NCBI GenBank assembly: GCA_023434855.1
Contig: JAEYSJ010000176.1
Span: 1 to 12,487, forward strand
DNA from: Bacillota bacterium
GTDB lineage: Bacteria; Bacillota_C; Negativicutes; JAEYSJ01
Length of the DNA stretch: 12,487 nucleotides
Direction of reading: 5' to 3'
A model generated the notes under the pieces. It ran no database searches. It saw only the letters and a list, made by a program, of their open reading frames with translations, and was not told where the DNA came from. Both the position numbers and the translations under genes were made by a program. Position 1 is the first letter of the stretch. Every line of letters begins with the position of its first letter. This document shows positions 7,070 to 12,487 of the stretch, piece after piece.

Positions 7070-7145
7070 TTAATCCTCTCCCAGTTTTACTTTCTTTATA
7101 TATTTCTGTTCGGAATAAGAAAATCGATGGCTTTGGGGAACGGCT

Positions 7146-7311
7146 AACCACGGAGTACACGGAGGACGCGGAGTGTTTATTATAAATACTCATATTCCCC
7201 GCGACATCCTGGACTCAAGGTCTTACCCTTCATCCACAATTAATACCATAATATCCCGATTTGCTTGCAGGAATATATATCGCACCGTTCCACTCCGTGT
7301 ACTCCGTGGTT
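7146..7311. repeat. Family A palindromic repeat, copy 2 (166 bp)
   Basis: The left arm at 7146-7175 (aaccacggagtacacggagg and on) and right arm at 7290-7311 (ending actccgtggtt) pair without mismatch over 19 bp. The right arm has lost one 9-bp unit relative to copy 1. The core shares with copy 1 the strings cacaattaa, atatcccgat, gaatatatat and ccgttccactccgtgt. It lies in the 384-base gene-free stretch 7070-7453, upstream of the beta-propeller gene. The rest of that stretch holds about 50 bases of unassigned sequence and the family B hairpin. Confidence 0.85.
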
Positions 7312-7363
7312 CAAAGAAATATTAGCCCCAGCGCACGAAATCCTGACCATCCTTTTAGCAATC

Positions 7364-7433
7364 GGCAGGAAGGGGGGACAGGATTGAGCAACTTGCGACA
7401 GATGGCAGCGAAATCCTGTCCCCCCTTTCTGCC
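7364..7433. repeat. Family B GC-rich palindrome (22-bp arms)
   Basis: The arm at 7364-7385 (starting ggcaggaaggggggacagg) pairs with 7412-7433 at 21 of 22 positions around a 26-base loop. It begins 20 bases beyond the methyltransferase stop and in its transcript would form a very stable hairpin. There is no U-tract, so it is not a classic terminator, but it may block RNA decay or readthrough. The right half (7404-7443) recurs at 10347-10386. Confidence 0.8.
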
Positions 7434-7453
7434 AGACAAACTAGATTAGACGT

Positions 7454-8221
7454 TCATATCCGTTTAACAATTAAAATATCTTCCCGCCGTGTTGCCATTG
7501 GCAGCATGTCATGTTGTGGCAGCAAATATGTTTCAAAACCGAACCCGCGGTAGCGCTGTAAAATAGCCATAAGTATGCTGTCATCAATTTTTTCATGTTC
7601 AATATGAAATATATCTACTGCAGGAATTTCATCCCTGCCGGTAAATTCCTGATGGGTTTTAATCCCCTGCGGCGAACTGAAAAACCGCTTGCGTTTTGAT
7701 ATATTGGGTATGTCCCCTAATAAGAGCATGCCGCCGATATTTAGCAGCTCTAACGCTTTATCAATAAAATTAAATAGATTATCCTCCAAAACCACATGCT
7801 GCAATACACTATAAATGATAATCACATCGCAGGAATTTTGATATTTAGTGAATATCTCCTGATTCTGCGGAAACTTGCCCGGGATTTTTACAATGTCCGG
7901 GCCCTCCGGTAAAAGTGATACCATTTCCTCTGAATCCACCAAAACTAATTTATGCTGCTGCTGTTGACAATATTGAATAGTGGCCATTGCTAACTCGCTG
8001 CAGCCACAACCTATATCTAAAATAATCCTATTGTTGTCACTAAGCGCCGGAAGCTTGGTCAAAATGTCCGCGAATATTTCCCCTGTATAGCCCTGCCGAT
8101 ACGTATCGGGAAAACCTATTTTTTCATTGTCCGAAAGGCTGCTGTCCAATGCCCTTTGCTTAAAATCATCAAAGGTTATCCGGCGTAAACTTTTAAAACC
8201 ATCATAATTCCCTACACTCAT
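7454..8221 (-). CDS. Class I SAM-dependent methyltransferase
   Basis: 255 residues. A Rossmann methyltransferase core is clear: motif I ILDIGCGCSELA (67-78), acidic strand 2 LVLVDSEE (92-99), motif IV CDVIIIYSVLQHVV (131-144), and the post-motif segment LLNIGGMLLLGDIPN (159-173). An N-terminal helical cap (1-60) and a C-terminal strand pair ending REDILIVKRI complete the usual length. It probably methylates a small molecule or sugar. In this operon the natural target is the acyl-amino sugar or its acyl chain, but the substrate is inferred only from its neighbours. The start follows the NeuD-like gene's stop directly (TAGATG), and its ggagg ribosome site lies inside that gene's last codons, indicating coupled translation. 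It is the last gene of the four-gene operon and is followed by the family B hairpin. Confidence 0.88.
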   Translation of the reverse strand: MSVGNYDGFKSLRRITFDDFKQRALDSSLSDNEKIGFPDTYRQGYTGEIFADILTKLPALSDNNRIILDIGCGCSELAMATIQYCQQQQHKLVLVDSEEMVSLLPEGPDIVKIPGKFPQNQEIFTKYQNSCDVIIIYSVLQHVVLEDNLFNFIDKALELLNIGGMLLLGDIPNISKRKRFFSSPQGIKTHQEFTGRDEIPAVDIFHIEHEKIDDSILMAILQRYRGFGFETYLLPQHDMLPMATRREDILIVKRI

Positions 8222-8908
8222 CTATTCATCCTCCGGTTTTATGCCAAAAGCACTATAGCTGGTAATACGCGCCGCCTGTGCAGGATTTCCCCGATATACT
8301 TTCCCTTGCTGGGTATCTGCCAACACCACTGCCCCGGCAGCAATCAGGCAGTCCGGCGAAACCGTTACATGATCCGCAGTACAACAGTTAATCCCCATAA
8401 AGGTATTTTCACCAATACTGCAGTAACCGGAAATAGCAATATGCGACGAAAGGAAGCAATTATCATGAATGACACTACGGTGACCGACGTGATTGCCACT
8501 CCATAAAGTAACATTGTTACCGATTCTGACATTTCTCTGCAGCACATTATGTTCCAAAATCAAACAGTTTTCACCGATATCCACGTTAGAACCAATAAAA
8601 GCTTTGGAACTTACATAGGAAACCAATGAATAGCCTTTTGCTTTACAGGCCAAATACAAGTTCTTTCTGCCGCGGTTCAATTTGTCATAACCTACCGCAA
8701 CAAACGCCTGATACTGCTGGGGCGGAAAATCCCTTTCAATTTCTTCTAAGACAACAACCGGCAGTCCCAGTAAACTTTCAGTTTTTATATACGGTTGTTC
8801 CGCACTAAAGGCAACTACATTATATGGTGAATCGACCATAAAATAATCCTGGGACATTTCGGCAATTTCACCAATTCCCACAATGAAAATATCTGTCTTT
8901 TTCCGCAT
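8222..8908 (-). CDS. NeuD/PglD-like hexapeptide sugar acyltransferase
   Basis: 228 residues. The N-terminal part (1-95) is the small Rossmann-like domain of the NeuD/PglD/VioB group: FIVGIGEIAEM (8-18) and FVAVGYDKLNRGRKNLY (69-85). From about 100 on it is a left-handed beta-helix of hexapeptide repeats (FIGSNVDIGENCLI, NVRIGNNVTLWSGNHVGH, SIGENTFMGINC), ending VYRGNPAQAARI, the usual cap. His143 in GHRSVIHD aligns with the catalytic base of PglD (GHDxxIxD). Family members N-acetylate UDP- or dTDP-4-amino sugars or O-acetylate sialic acid using acetyl-CoA. Next to an ACP and a ketoacyl synthase this one may instead use an acyl-ACP or an unusual acyl group; that is inference. It is 8 bases from the ACP gene upstream and 0 from the methyltransferase. 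Confidence 0.9.
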   Translation of the reverse strand: MRKKTDIFIVGIGEIAEMSQDYFMVDSPYNVVAFSAEQPYIKTESLLGLPVVVLEEIERDFPPQQYQAFVAVGYDKLNRGRKNLYLACKAKGYSLVSYVSSKAFIGSNVDIGENCLILEHNVLQRNVRIGNNVTLWSGNHVGHRSVIHDNCFLSSHIAISGYCSIGENTFMGINCCTADHVTVSPDCLIAAGAVVLADTQQGKVYRGNPAQAARITSYSAFGIKPEDE

Positions 8909-8916
8909 AATACTTG

Positions 8917-9162
8917 TTAATCCTCTTCCTGAGTTTTGTTTAGCTCACTCTCAATGACAATCAAAATATCACCGACAGTTTTACAATCCAATAGCTGCGC
9001 AGATGGAACTGTAACATCATATGTTTCATCTATGGCAGCAATCACCGCCATAATCGCCAGAGAGTCCCAATAATCATCTTGCAGTTCCAATCCGTCTATA
9101 ACCGCATCTTGTGGTATCTCCAGGATGTCTGCTATCTTTTCATACAATATTTCTTTTTTCAT
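8917..9162 (-). CDS. Acyl carrier protein (dedicated)
   Basis: 81 residues, acidic, four-helix ACP. The phosphopantetheine attachment site is Ser34 in YWDSLAIM. The usual DSL is present, but the residues around it (DDYWDSLAIMAVIAAID) differ from the DSLDxVEL of a fatty-acid AcpP, marking a specialised carrier. Helix III-IV has VPSAQLLDCKTVGDILIVIE. Start choice: an in-frame GTG at 9171 overlaps the gaggtg ribosome site, which sits 6 bases before ATG 9162, so the ATG is preferred. The gene lies 26 bases after the KAS III gene and 8 before the NeuD-like gene, so it probably carries the product of KAS III to an acyltransferase. It needs a phosphopantetheinyl transferase encoded elsewhere. Confidence 0.92.
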   Translation of the reverse strand: MKKEILYEKIADILEIPQDAVIDGLELQDDYWDSLAIMAVIAAIDETYDVTVPSAQLLDCKTVGDILIVIESELNKTQEED

Positions 9163-9188
9163 ATTTTTCACCTCAGTCCATATATCTC

Positions 9189-10217
9189 TTACATTATGCG
9201 TACCATACAGGCACCCCAGGAATAGCCAACACCAAATCCCACTAGCATTACATGATCGCCTTTTTTAATGCAGCGACCATCCATTGCCATCTTTATCGCA
9301 ACCGGTATCGTGGCAGATACGGTGTTGCCACACTCTGCCATCCTAATCCAGAACCGCTCTGCGGGGATTTTCATTTTTTTTCGTAAGTGTTCAAGCATAA
9401 ACTGATTCGCCTGATGAAAGACAAAATAATCTATTTCGTTAATGTCAATATTAGCTTTTGCCAACAATTCCCTTACTGTACTAGGCACCGCCTTTAAAGA
9501 AAAATTAAATATCTCCGGTCCATTCATATATAAATTGGCTTTGCTGCGCATATTCCCATCTTGATCTATTGTTTCGTTAATTGCCCCGGCGGTTAAAGGC
9601 AGTCGCATACCGCCTGCCGGTACAATAAGGTTTTCAGCCCCTGTCCCGTCAGTACCAAGTACCAGCGGGCCTATGCATTCTTCATCATGTTCAATGGCAC
9701 TTAGCAAGGTTGCTGCCGCACCATCACCAAAGATTGTACGGGTACTCCGGTCTTTTGCATTGATGTGCTTAGAATAAGTTTCGGCAGTAATCAGTAATAC
9801 ATTTTGGGCATTAGCTGTTTCAATAAGTCCTTTTGCCAACGCCAAACCATATACAAAGCCTGAACACCCCTGATTATAATCTAAAGCGCCACAGGTTCTC
9901 TTTAACCCTAATTCTCTGTGCACAATACACGCAGTAGCAGGCAAAAAATAATCAGGACTTTGAGTGCACAACAACAAGAAGTCAATGTCTTCGGCTTTGC
10001 ATACTCCTGTAGCAAACAGTTTCCGCGCAGCTTCAATCCCGATATCAGATGCACATTGATCTTCATTGGTGATATGCCTTACCCTGATGCCTGTTTTTTT
10101 GAAAATATCTTCAGCTGACCAGTCCAAACCCATGCTTTTTACGAGAATATCGTTATCAATTTCTTTTTCAGGTAAATAATACGCAATGTCTCTAATAATA
10201 GCCCGATGCTGCCGCAT
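9189..10217 (-). CDS. 3-oxoacyl-ACP synthase III family (FabH-like)
   Basis: 342 residues, normal length for the family. The thiolase-fold catalytic triad is complete: Cys118 in NQGCSGF, His268 in FHQAN and Asn298 in CGNTVSATIP. Also typical are the N-terminal RAIIRDIAYYLPEKEIDND, RTIFGDGAAATLL (160-172) and the glycine-rich end LVGFGVGYSWGACMVRIM. FabH starts fatty-acid synthesis by joining acyl-CoA to malonyl-ACP. Beside its own ACP, a sugar acyltransferase and a methyltransferase, this copy more likely makes a short 3-oxoacyl group for decorating a sugar. Acyl groups of that kind are known on flagellin viosamine in Pseudomonas syringae, whose island encodes a comparable set. No ketoreductase lies in the window. 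A gggagag ribosome site precedes the ATG. It is the first gene of the operon. Confidence 0.93.
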   Translation of the reverse strand: MRQHRAIIRDIAYYLPEKEIDNDILVKSMGLDWSAEDIFKKTGIRVRHITNEDQCASDIGIEAARKLFATGVCKAEDIDFLLLCTQSPDYFLPATACIVHRELGLKRTCGALDYNQGCSGFVYGLALAKGLIETANAQNVLLITAETYSKHINAKDRSTRTIFGDGAAATLLSAIEHDEECIGPLVLGTDGTGAENLIVPAGGMRLPLTAGAINETIDQDGNMRSKANLYMNGPEIFNFSLKAVPSTVRELLAKANIDINEIDYFVFHQANQFMLEHLRKKMKIPAERFWIRMAECGNTVSATIPVAIKMAMDGRCIKKGDHVMLVGFGVGYSWGACMVRIM

Positions 10218-10255
10218 AATTTTTCTCTCCCGGTACTATTCGATTTTTTCAACTA

Positions 10256-10268
10256 ACATATCATATGT
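10256..10268. promoter_or_regulatory. Palindrome ACATAT-C-ATATGT upstream of the KAS III operon
   Basis: Perfect 6-bp arms around a single base, about 40 bases before the KAS III start, in the AT-rich region where the operon promoter must lie. It may be an operator. TTGGAA with TGCTAT 17 bases on (minus strand, around 10270-10300) is a poor promoter candidate. Nothing firmer is visible in 10218-10346. Confidence 0.3.
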
Positions 10269-10346
10269 AAAATAGCATAAAAAAGTGCATCACCTTCCAA
10301 TGTTACCGATAGCCATTTAATGTATTAAAGACTGCTACTGGCAATC

Positions 10347-10386
10347 GGCAGCGAAATCCCGTCCACCCTTGCTGCCAGACTAACTA
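10347..10386. repeat. Family B partial repeat (40 bp)
   Basis: 36 of 40 bases match 7404-7443 in the same orientation (ggcagcgaaatcc...gccagac.aacta). It keeps a short self-hairpin, GGCAGC/GCTGCC, but lacks the long left arm of the full palindrome. It lies upstream of the KAS III operon, just beyond the mntP terminator, so the two copies bracket the operon as direct repeats. Confidence 0.75.
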
Positions 10387-10397
10387 CATCATGATAA

Positions 10398-10463
10398 ATT
10401 TAAACAAAAGGAAGAACCGTATCAGATCAAATAACCTGATACGGTTCTTCCTTTTGTTTAAAT
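10398..10463 (-). terminator. Strong 28-bp perfect-stem terminator of mntP
   Basis: 10398-10425 is the exact inverse complement of 10436-10463, with a 10-base loop. On the minus strand the 3' arm ends CTTTTGTTTAAATTT, giving a U-rich exit. The stem starts one base after the mntP stop. It works on both strands in principle and insulates the housekeeping genes from the KAS III operon. Confidence 0.85.
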
Positions 10464-10464
10464 A

Positions 10465-11067
10465 CTAAAACATAGCCGTCCACATCACATGCAGTCCCAG
10501 CATAATAAGTACCGCACCGCCTATCAATTCCGAACGGTCACCCACATAAATCCCCAGACGGCGCCCCAGTCCCAAACCCAGTATAGCAATAGCAAAAATC
10601 ACCACACCTAAAATAACACTCAGCTTAACCAAATCCACATCCATCATTCCCATACTGAAACCGGCCGCCAGAGCATCCACACTGACACTGAAAGCCAGCA
10701 TAACAAGGGCCGCCCCTTTCAATGGATGACTGGTGACCGCATCTGGCTGCCTGCCGCACAAGTTTTCCTTAATCATATGAATGCCCAGGCCGACCAATAC
10801 CACTGCTCCCAATACGCTGGCCCAATTTTGCATGACTGCGCTTGGACAATCCAAATGATAGGTCTCTACCTGTTCCACCAATGCTCCCAGCCAGTGTCCG
10901 GCATGATAGCCGGTCAGAATCAAGACAATATGAAAAAGGGCAAAAACCAGTGCCGCCCGAAAAATAATTCTTAATCGTACCCGATTCATACCGATAGGCA
11001 CAGCCATCGAGAATAAATCTGTTCCCAAGGCCACACTCAATACAAATAATTCTATACTGCCCAACAC
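10465..11067 (-). CDS. mntP: Manganese efflux pump MntP
   Basis: 200 residues, six membrane helices in two inverted halves. The first half has LSVALGTDLFSMAVPIGM; the second has AFSVSVDALAAGFSMGM. Each has the conserved intramembrane Asp of the MntP (DUF204/YebN) family, which exports Mn2+ from the cytoplasm. The first motif reads GTDLFS where the family more often has S-M-D-A-F-A. The loop after helix 3 carries a short insertion (ETYHLDCPSAVMQNW), making the protein slightly longer than usual. Start choice: the GTG at 11071-11073 lies in the ggagg site itself, so GTG 11067 (5 bases after ggagg) or TTG 11064 (8 bases) is more likely. The gene follows sua5, as ywlD follows ywlC in Bacillus subtilis, but a family A repeat separates them. 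Confidence 0.9.
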   Translation of the reverse strand: MLGSIELFVLSVALGTDLFSMAVPIGMNRVRLRIIFRAALVFALFHIVLILTGYHAGHWLGALVEQVETYHLDCPSAVMQNWASVLGAVVLVGLGIHMIKENLCGRQPDAVTSHPLKGAALVMLAFSVSVDALAAGFSMGMMDVDLVKLSVILGVVIFAIAILGLGLGRRLGIYVGDRSELIGGAVLIMLGLHVMWTAMF

Positions 11068-11151
11068 CCCCACCTCCGCGATTAATTATATGAGGCAAGA
11101 GCAAGGTATAGAAGTAAGAAAACCGCTTTCAAATGCCTTGGGGATACGGCC

Positions 11152-11316
11152 AACCACAGAGGACACAGAGGACGCAGAGGGATTTATTACTACACTTGAT
11201 TCCTAGATGTGTTCTAAATTCAATGTATTACATTTTATCATAGTACTGGTTAATATTAATTCCTGCGCGATAATATCGCGCCGTCCCACTCCGTGTCCTC
11301 TGCGTCCTCTGTGGTT
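11152..11316. repeat. Family A palindromic repeat, copy 3 (165 bp)
   Basis: The left arm at 11152-11181 (aaccacagaggacacagagg and on) and right arm at 11286-11316 (ending tcctctgtggtt) are nearly complementary, here mostly as CAGAG with CTCTG. The core contains a perfect small hairpin, GCGCGATA-A-TATCGCGC (11265-11281). Similarity to copy 1 continues downstream through about 11356, reaching the stop codon of sua5. It lies between sua5 and mntP on the same strand, so it is probably within a transcript. Confidence 0.85.
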
Positions 11317-11355
11317 CAAAAAAACATTAGCTCTAAGCTACCTACTGCCCAAAAG

Positions 11356-12405
11356 CTATACTTTTATAATCTTATACCCGCTGGCCTTACGCAGCCGGTT
11401 CATAACTGCCAGGCCAATGCCTGTTTCCAAAATACCCTCGGCATATATCACATCAACTGGCTTATCATCAAAATATCGCAGGCTGGTATATAAATTAGCG
11501 GCAATTTCCCCGGCATTATGATGTGAGCCAAATATGGACACTGGTACATCCGGTGGTAAATTCCCGGCGGTTTCCCGGGACACCAGGGCACCAACCTGCT
11601 GTCCGGCAGCCAAGGCCTGACAGATTTCCCTATCCAGTGTTTTGGCAATCGTAGAATAATTGTCGCCTTCTACCAGCATCATGGGAGCGCTGGGCGCATA
11701 ATGAGCATATTTCATTCCCGGCGAACGGGGAATGGAATGAGCTTCTGCCAAGGCCGGATCAATCTCAACTTCTCCAAGGGTATCCATCAGCATTTCAAGG
11801 GTCACGCCGCCTGGCCTTAAAAGGGTAGGCACAGGGGTAGTACAATCAATTACGGTAGACTCAACTCCAATCGTGCACGGCCCGGCATCAAGCACAGCGT
11901 CAATGCGTTCGTTAAGATCGGTAAGCACATCCTGGGCATTTGTCGGGCTGGGCCGTCCGGAAGTGTTGGCACTGGGTGCAGCCACCGGCGCGCCGGCCAG
12001 GCGGATAAGTTCCCGGGCCACAACCGAAGCAGGCAGGCGGATGGCAACCGTATTCAAGCCGCCGGTAACAATATCCGGCACCGCTTTGGTACGCGCCAGC
12101 ACCACTGTCAGCGGCCCTGGCCAATATTTTTCCATCAATACCCTGGCATTGGCCGGAACCTCCCGTGCCAGTTTTTCCACTTCGCGGCAGTCGGCAATAT
12201 GTAGTATTAAGGGGTTGTCGGACGGGCGCCCTTTTGCCTGGTAAATGCCGGCTACTGCCCGTTCATTGAGCCCATTAGCCCCCAGCCCGTACACCGTTTC
12301 CGTCGGAAAAGCCACCAGCCCGCCCTGTTTCAAAATGACTGCAGCTTTAGCTAAAAGGCTGATGTCAGGGTTGTCCCTATCAACAATAAGATACTCTGTA
12401 TTCAT
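11356..12405 (-). CDS. sua5: L-threonylcarbamoyladenylate synthase (Sua5/YwlC, two-domain form)
   Basis: 349 residues. It makes threonylcarbamoyl-AMP from threonine, bicarbonate and ATP, the first step of tRNA t6A37 synthesis in the cytoplasm. The YrdC-like catalytic domain (about 12-208) shows GGLVAFPTETVYGLGANG (28-45), the KGRP motif with Lys58 and Arg60, NPLILHI, WPGPLTVVL, TVAIRLP and APSANTSGRPSPT. The linker SPGMKYAHYAPSAP (228-241), which closes over the active site in Sua5 proteins, follows. The C-terminal Sua5 domain ends with GIGLAVMNRLRKASGYKI. Aggagg stands 5 bases before the ATG. It starts 9 bases after the prmC stop, so they are one operon. Its stop lies at the edge of repeat copy 3. 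Confidence 0.96.
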   Translation of the reverse strand: MNTEYLIVDRDNPDISLLAKAAVILKQGGLVAFPTETVYGLGANGLNERAVAGIYQAKGRPSDNPLILHIADCREVEKLAREVPANARVLMEKYWPGPLTVVLARTKAVPDIVTGGLNTVAIRLPASVVARELIRLAGAPVAAPSANTSGRPSPTNAQDVLTDLNERIDAVLDAGPCTIGVESTVIDCTTPVPTLLRPGGVTLEMLMDTLGEVEIDPALAEAHSIPRSPGMKYAHYAPSAPMMLVEGDNYSTIAKTLDREICQALAAGQQVGALVSRETAGNLPPDVPVSIFGSHHNAGEIAANLYTSLRYFDDKPVDVIYAEGILETGIGLAVMNRLRKASGYKIIKV

Positions 12406-12414
12406 ACGAACCTC

Positions 12415-12487
12415 CTAACTCGCTACCAACACTACCACCCGTTCAATGCCGGCATAGTCTTTTGCAATGCAGTCAACCTTTAATCGA
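12415..12487 (-). CDS. prmC: Release factor glutamine methyltransferase PrmC (C-terminal end)
   Basis: Only the last 23 full codons are inside the window, read leftward to a TAG at 12415-12417. They encode RLKVDCIAKDYAGIERVVVL and VAS. The D-x-x-G-I-x-R-V-V ending is typical of PrmC/HemK, which methylates the GGQ glutamine of release factors, and prmC commonly precedes sua5 in Firmicutes. The catalytic NPPY motif is outside the window, so the call rests on this tail and gene order. Confidence 0.75.
   Translation of the reverse strand, partial: RLKVDCIAKDYAGIERVVVLVAS

Noticed and set aside
7364..7433. Family B palindrome as an intrinsic terminator
   Set aside because: The stem is strong, but no T-run follows on either strand.
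7261..7449. 62-codon plus-strand frame across repeat copy 2 and the family B hairpin
   Set aside because: It is composed wholly of two repeats, with no protein-like pattern.
11068..11151. A yybP-ykoY manganese riboswitch upstream of mntP
   Set aside because: The conserved loop sequences of that riboswitch were not found by eye in the leader; only the end of a family A element and AT-rich sequence are present.
11207..11521. Plus-strand frames over repeat copy 3 and the 3' end of sua5
   Set aside because: They are antisense to a certain gene and repeat-derived.
11873..12244. 123-codon plus-strand frame inside sua5
   Set aside because: It is an antisense shadow in GC-richer DNA; sua5 on the other strand is unmistakable.

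Overview
The window looks like the chromosome of a Firmicute, quite possibly a diderm spore-former of the Negativicutes (Sporomusaceae-like); that placement is an inference. Supporting it are a YesN-type REC-AraC response regulator, the prmC-sua5-mntP gene order (compare the ywl region of Bacillus), strong GGAGG-type ribosome binding sites, hairpin terminators, and surface-sugar genes. Base composition is uneven: the signalling genes at 0.7-5 kb are visibly AT-rich and the sua5 end is GC-richer.

Layout. (1) 1-423: 3' end of a DegT/DnrJ-type sugar aminotransferase, close to the FdtB/WbpE branch. (2) 727-5061: a signalling block with a seven-helix membrane histidine kinase, a GNAT/autoinducer-synthase-like acyltransferase fused to a cyclic-nucleotide-binding-like domain, a divergent YesN-type response regulator, and a 66-residue helical protein. 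(3) 5211-10217, all minus strand: a tight operon of ketoacyl-ACP synthase III, acyl carrier protein, NeuD/PglD-like hexapeptide acyltransferase and SAM methyltransferase, then a palindrome-rich gap, then a beta-propeller glycosidase-like protein and a FemAB-like acyltransferase. With the aminotransferase at the left edge, this reads as a module that makes, N-acylates and perhaps methylates an amino-deoxysugar for a surface glycan. (4) 10465-12487, minus strand: housekeeping genes prmC (3' end), sua5 and mntP.

Two families of dispersed palindromic repeats thread through the gene boundaries. Family A (three copies of about 165-173 bp, at 464, 7146 and 11152) has terminal inverted arms built from 9-bp CACRGAGGA-type units. 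Family B is a GC-rich hairpin at 7364-7433; 40 bp spanning its right half recurs in the same orientation at 10347-10386 (36 of 40 identical), so the KAS III-ACP-NeuD-methyltransferase operon is bracketed by direct repeats.

The best candidates for something undescribed are the acyltransferase-CNB fusion beside a membrane kinase and response regulator (a possible acyl-signal or acyl-modification circuit), the bracketed acyl-sugar cassette, and the family A elements, whose arms vary together.
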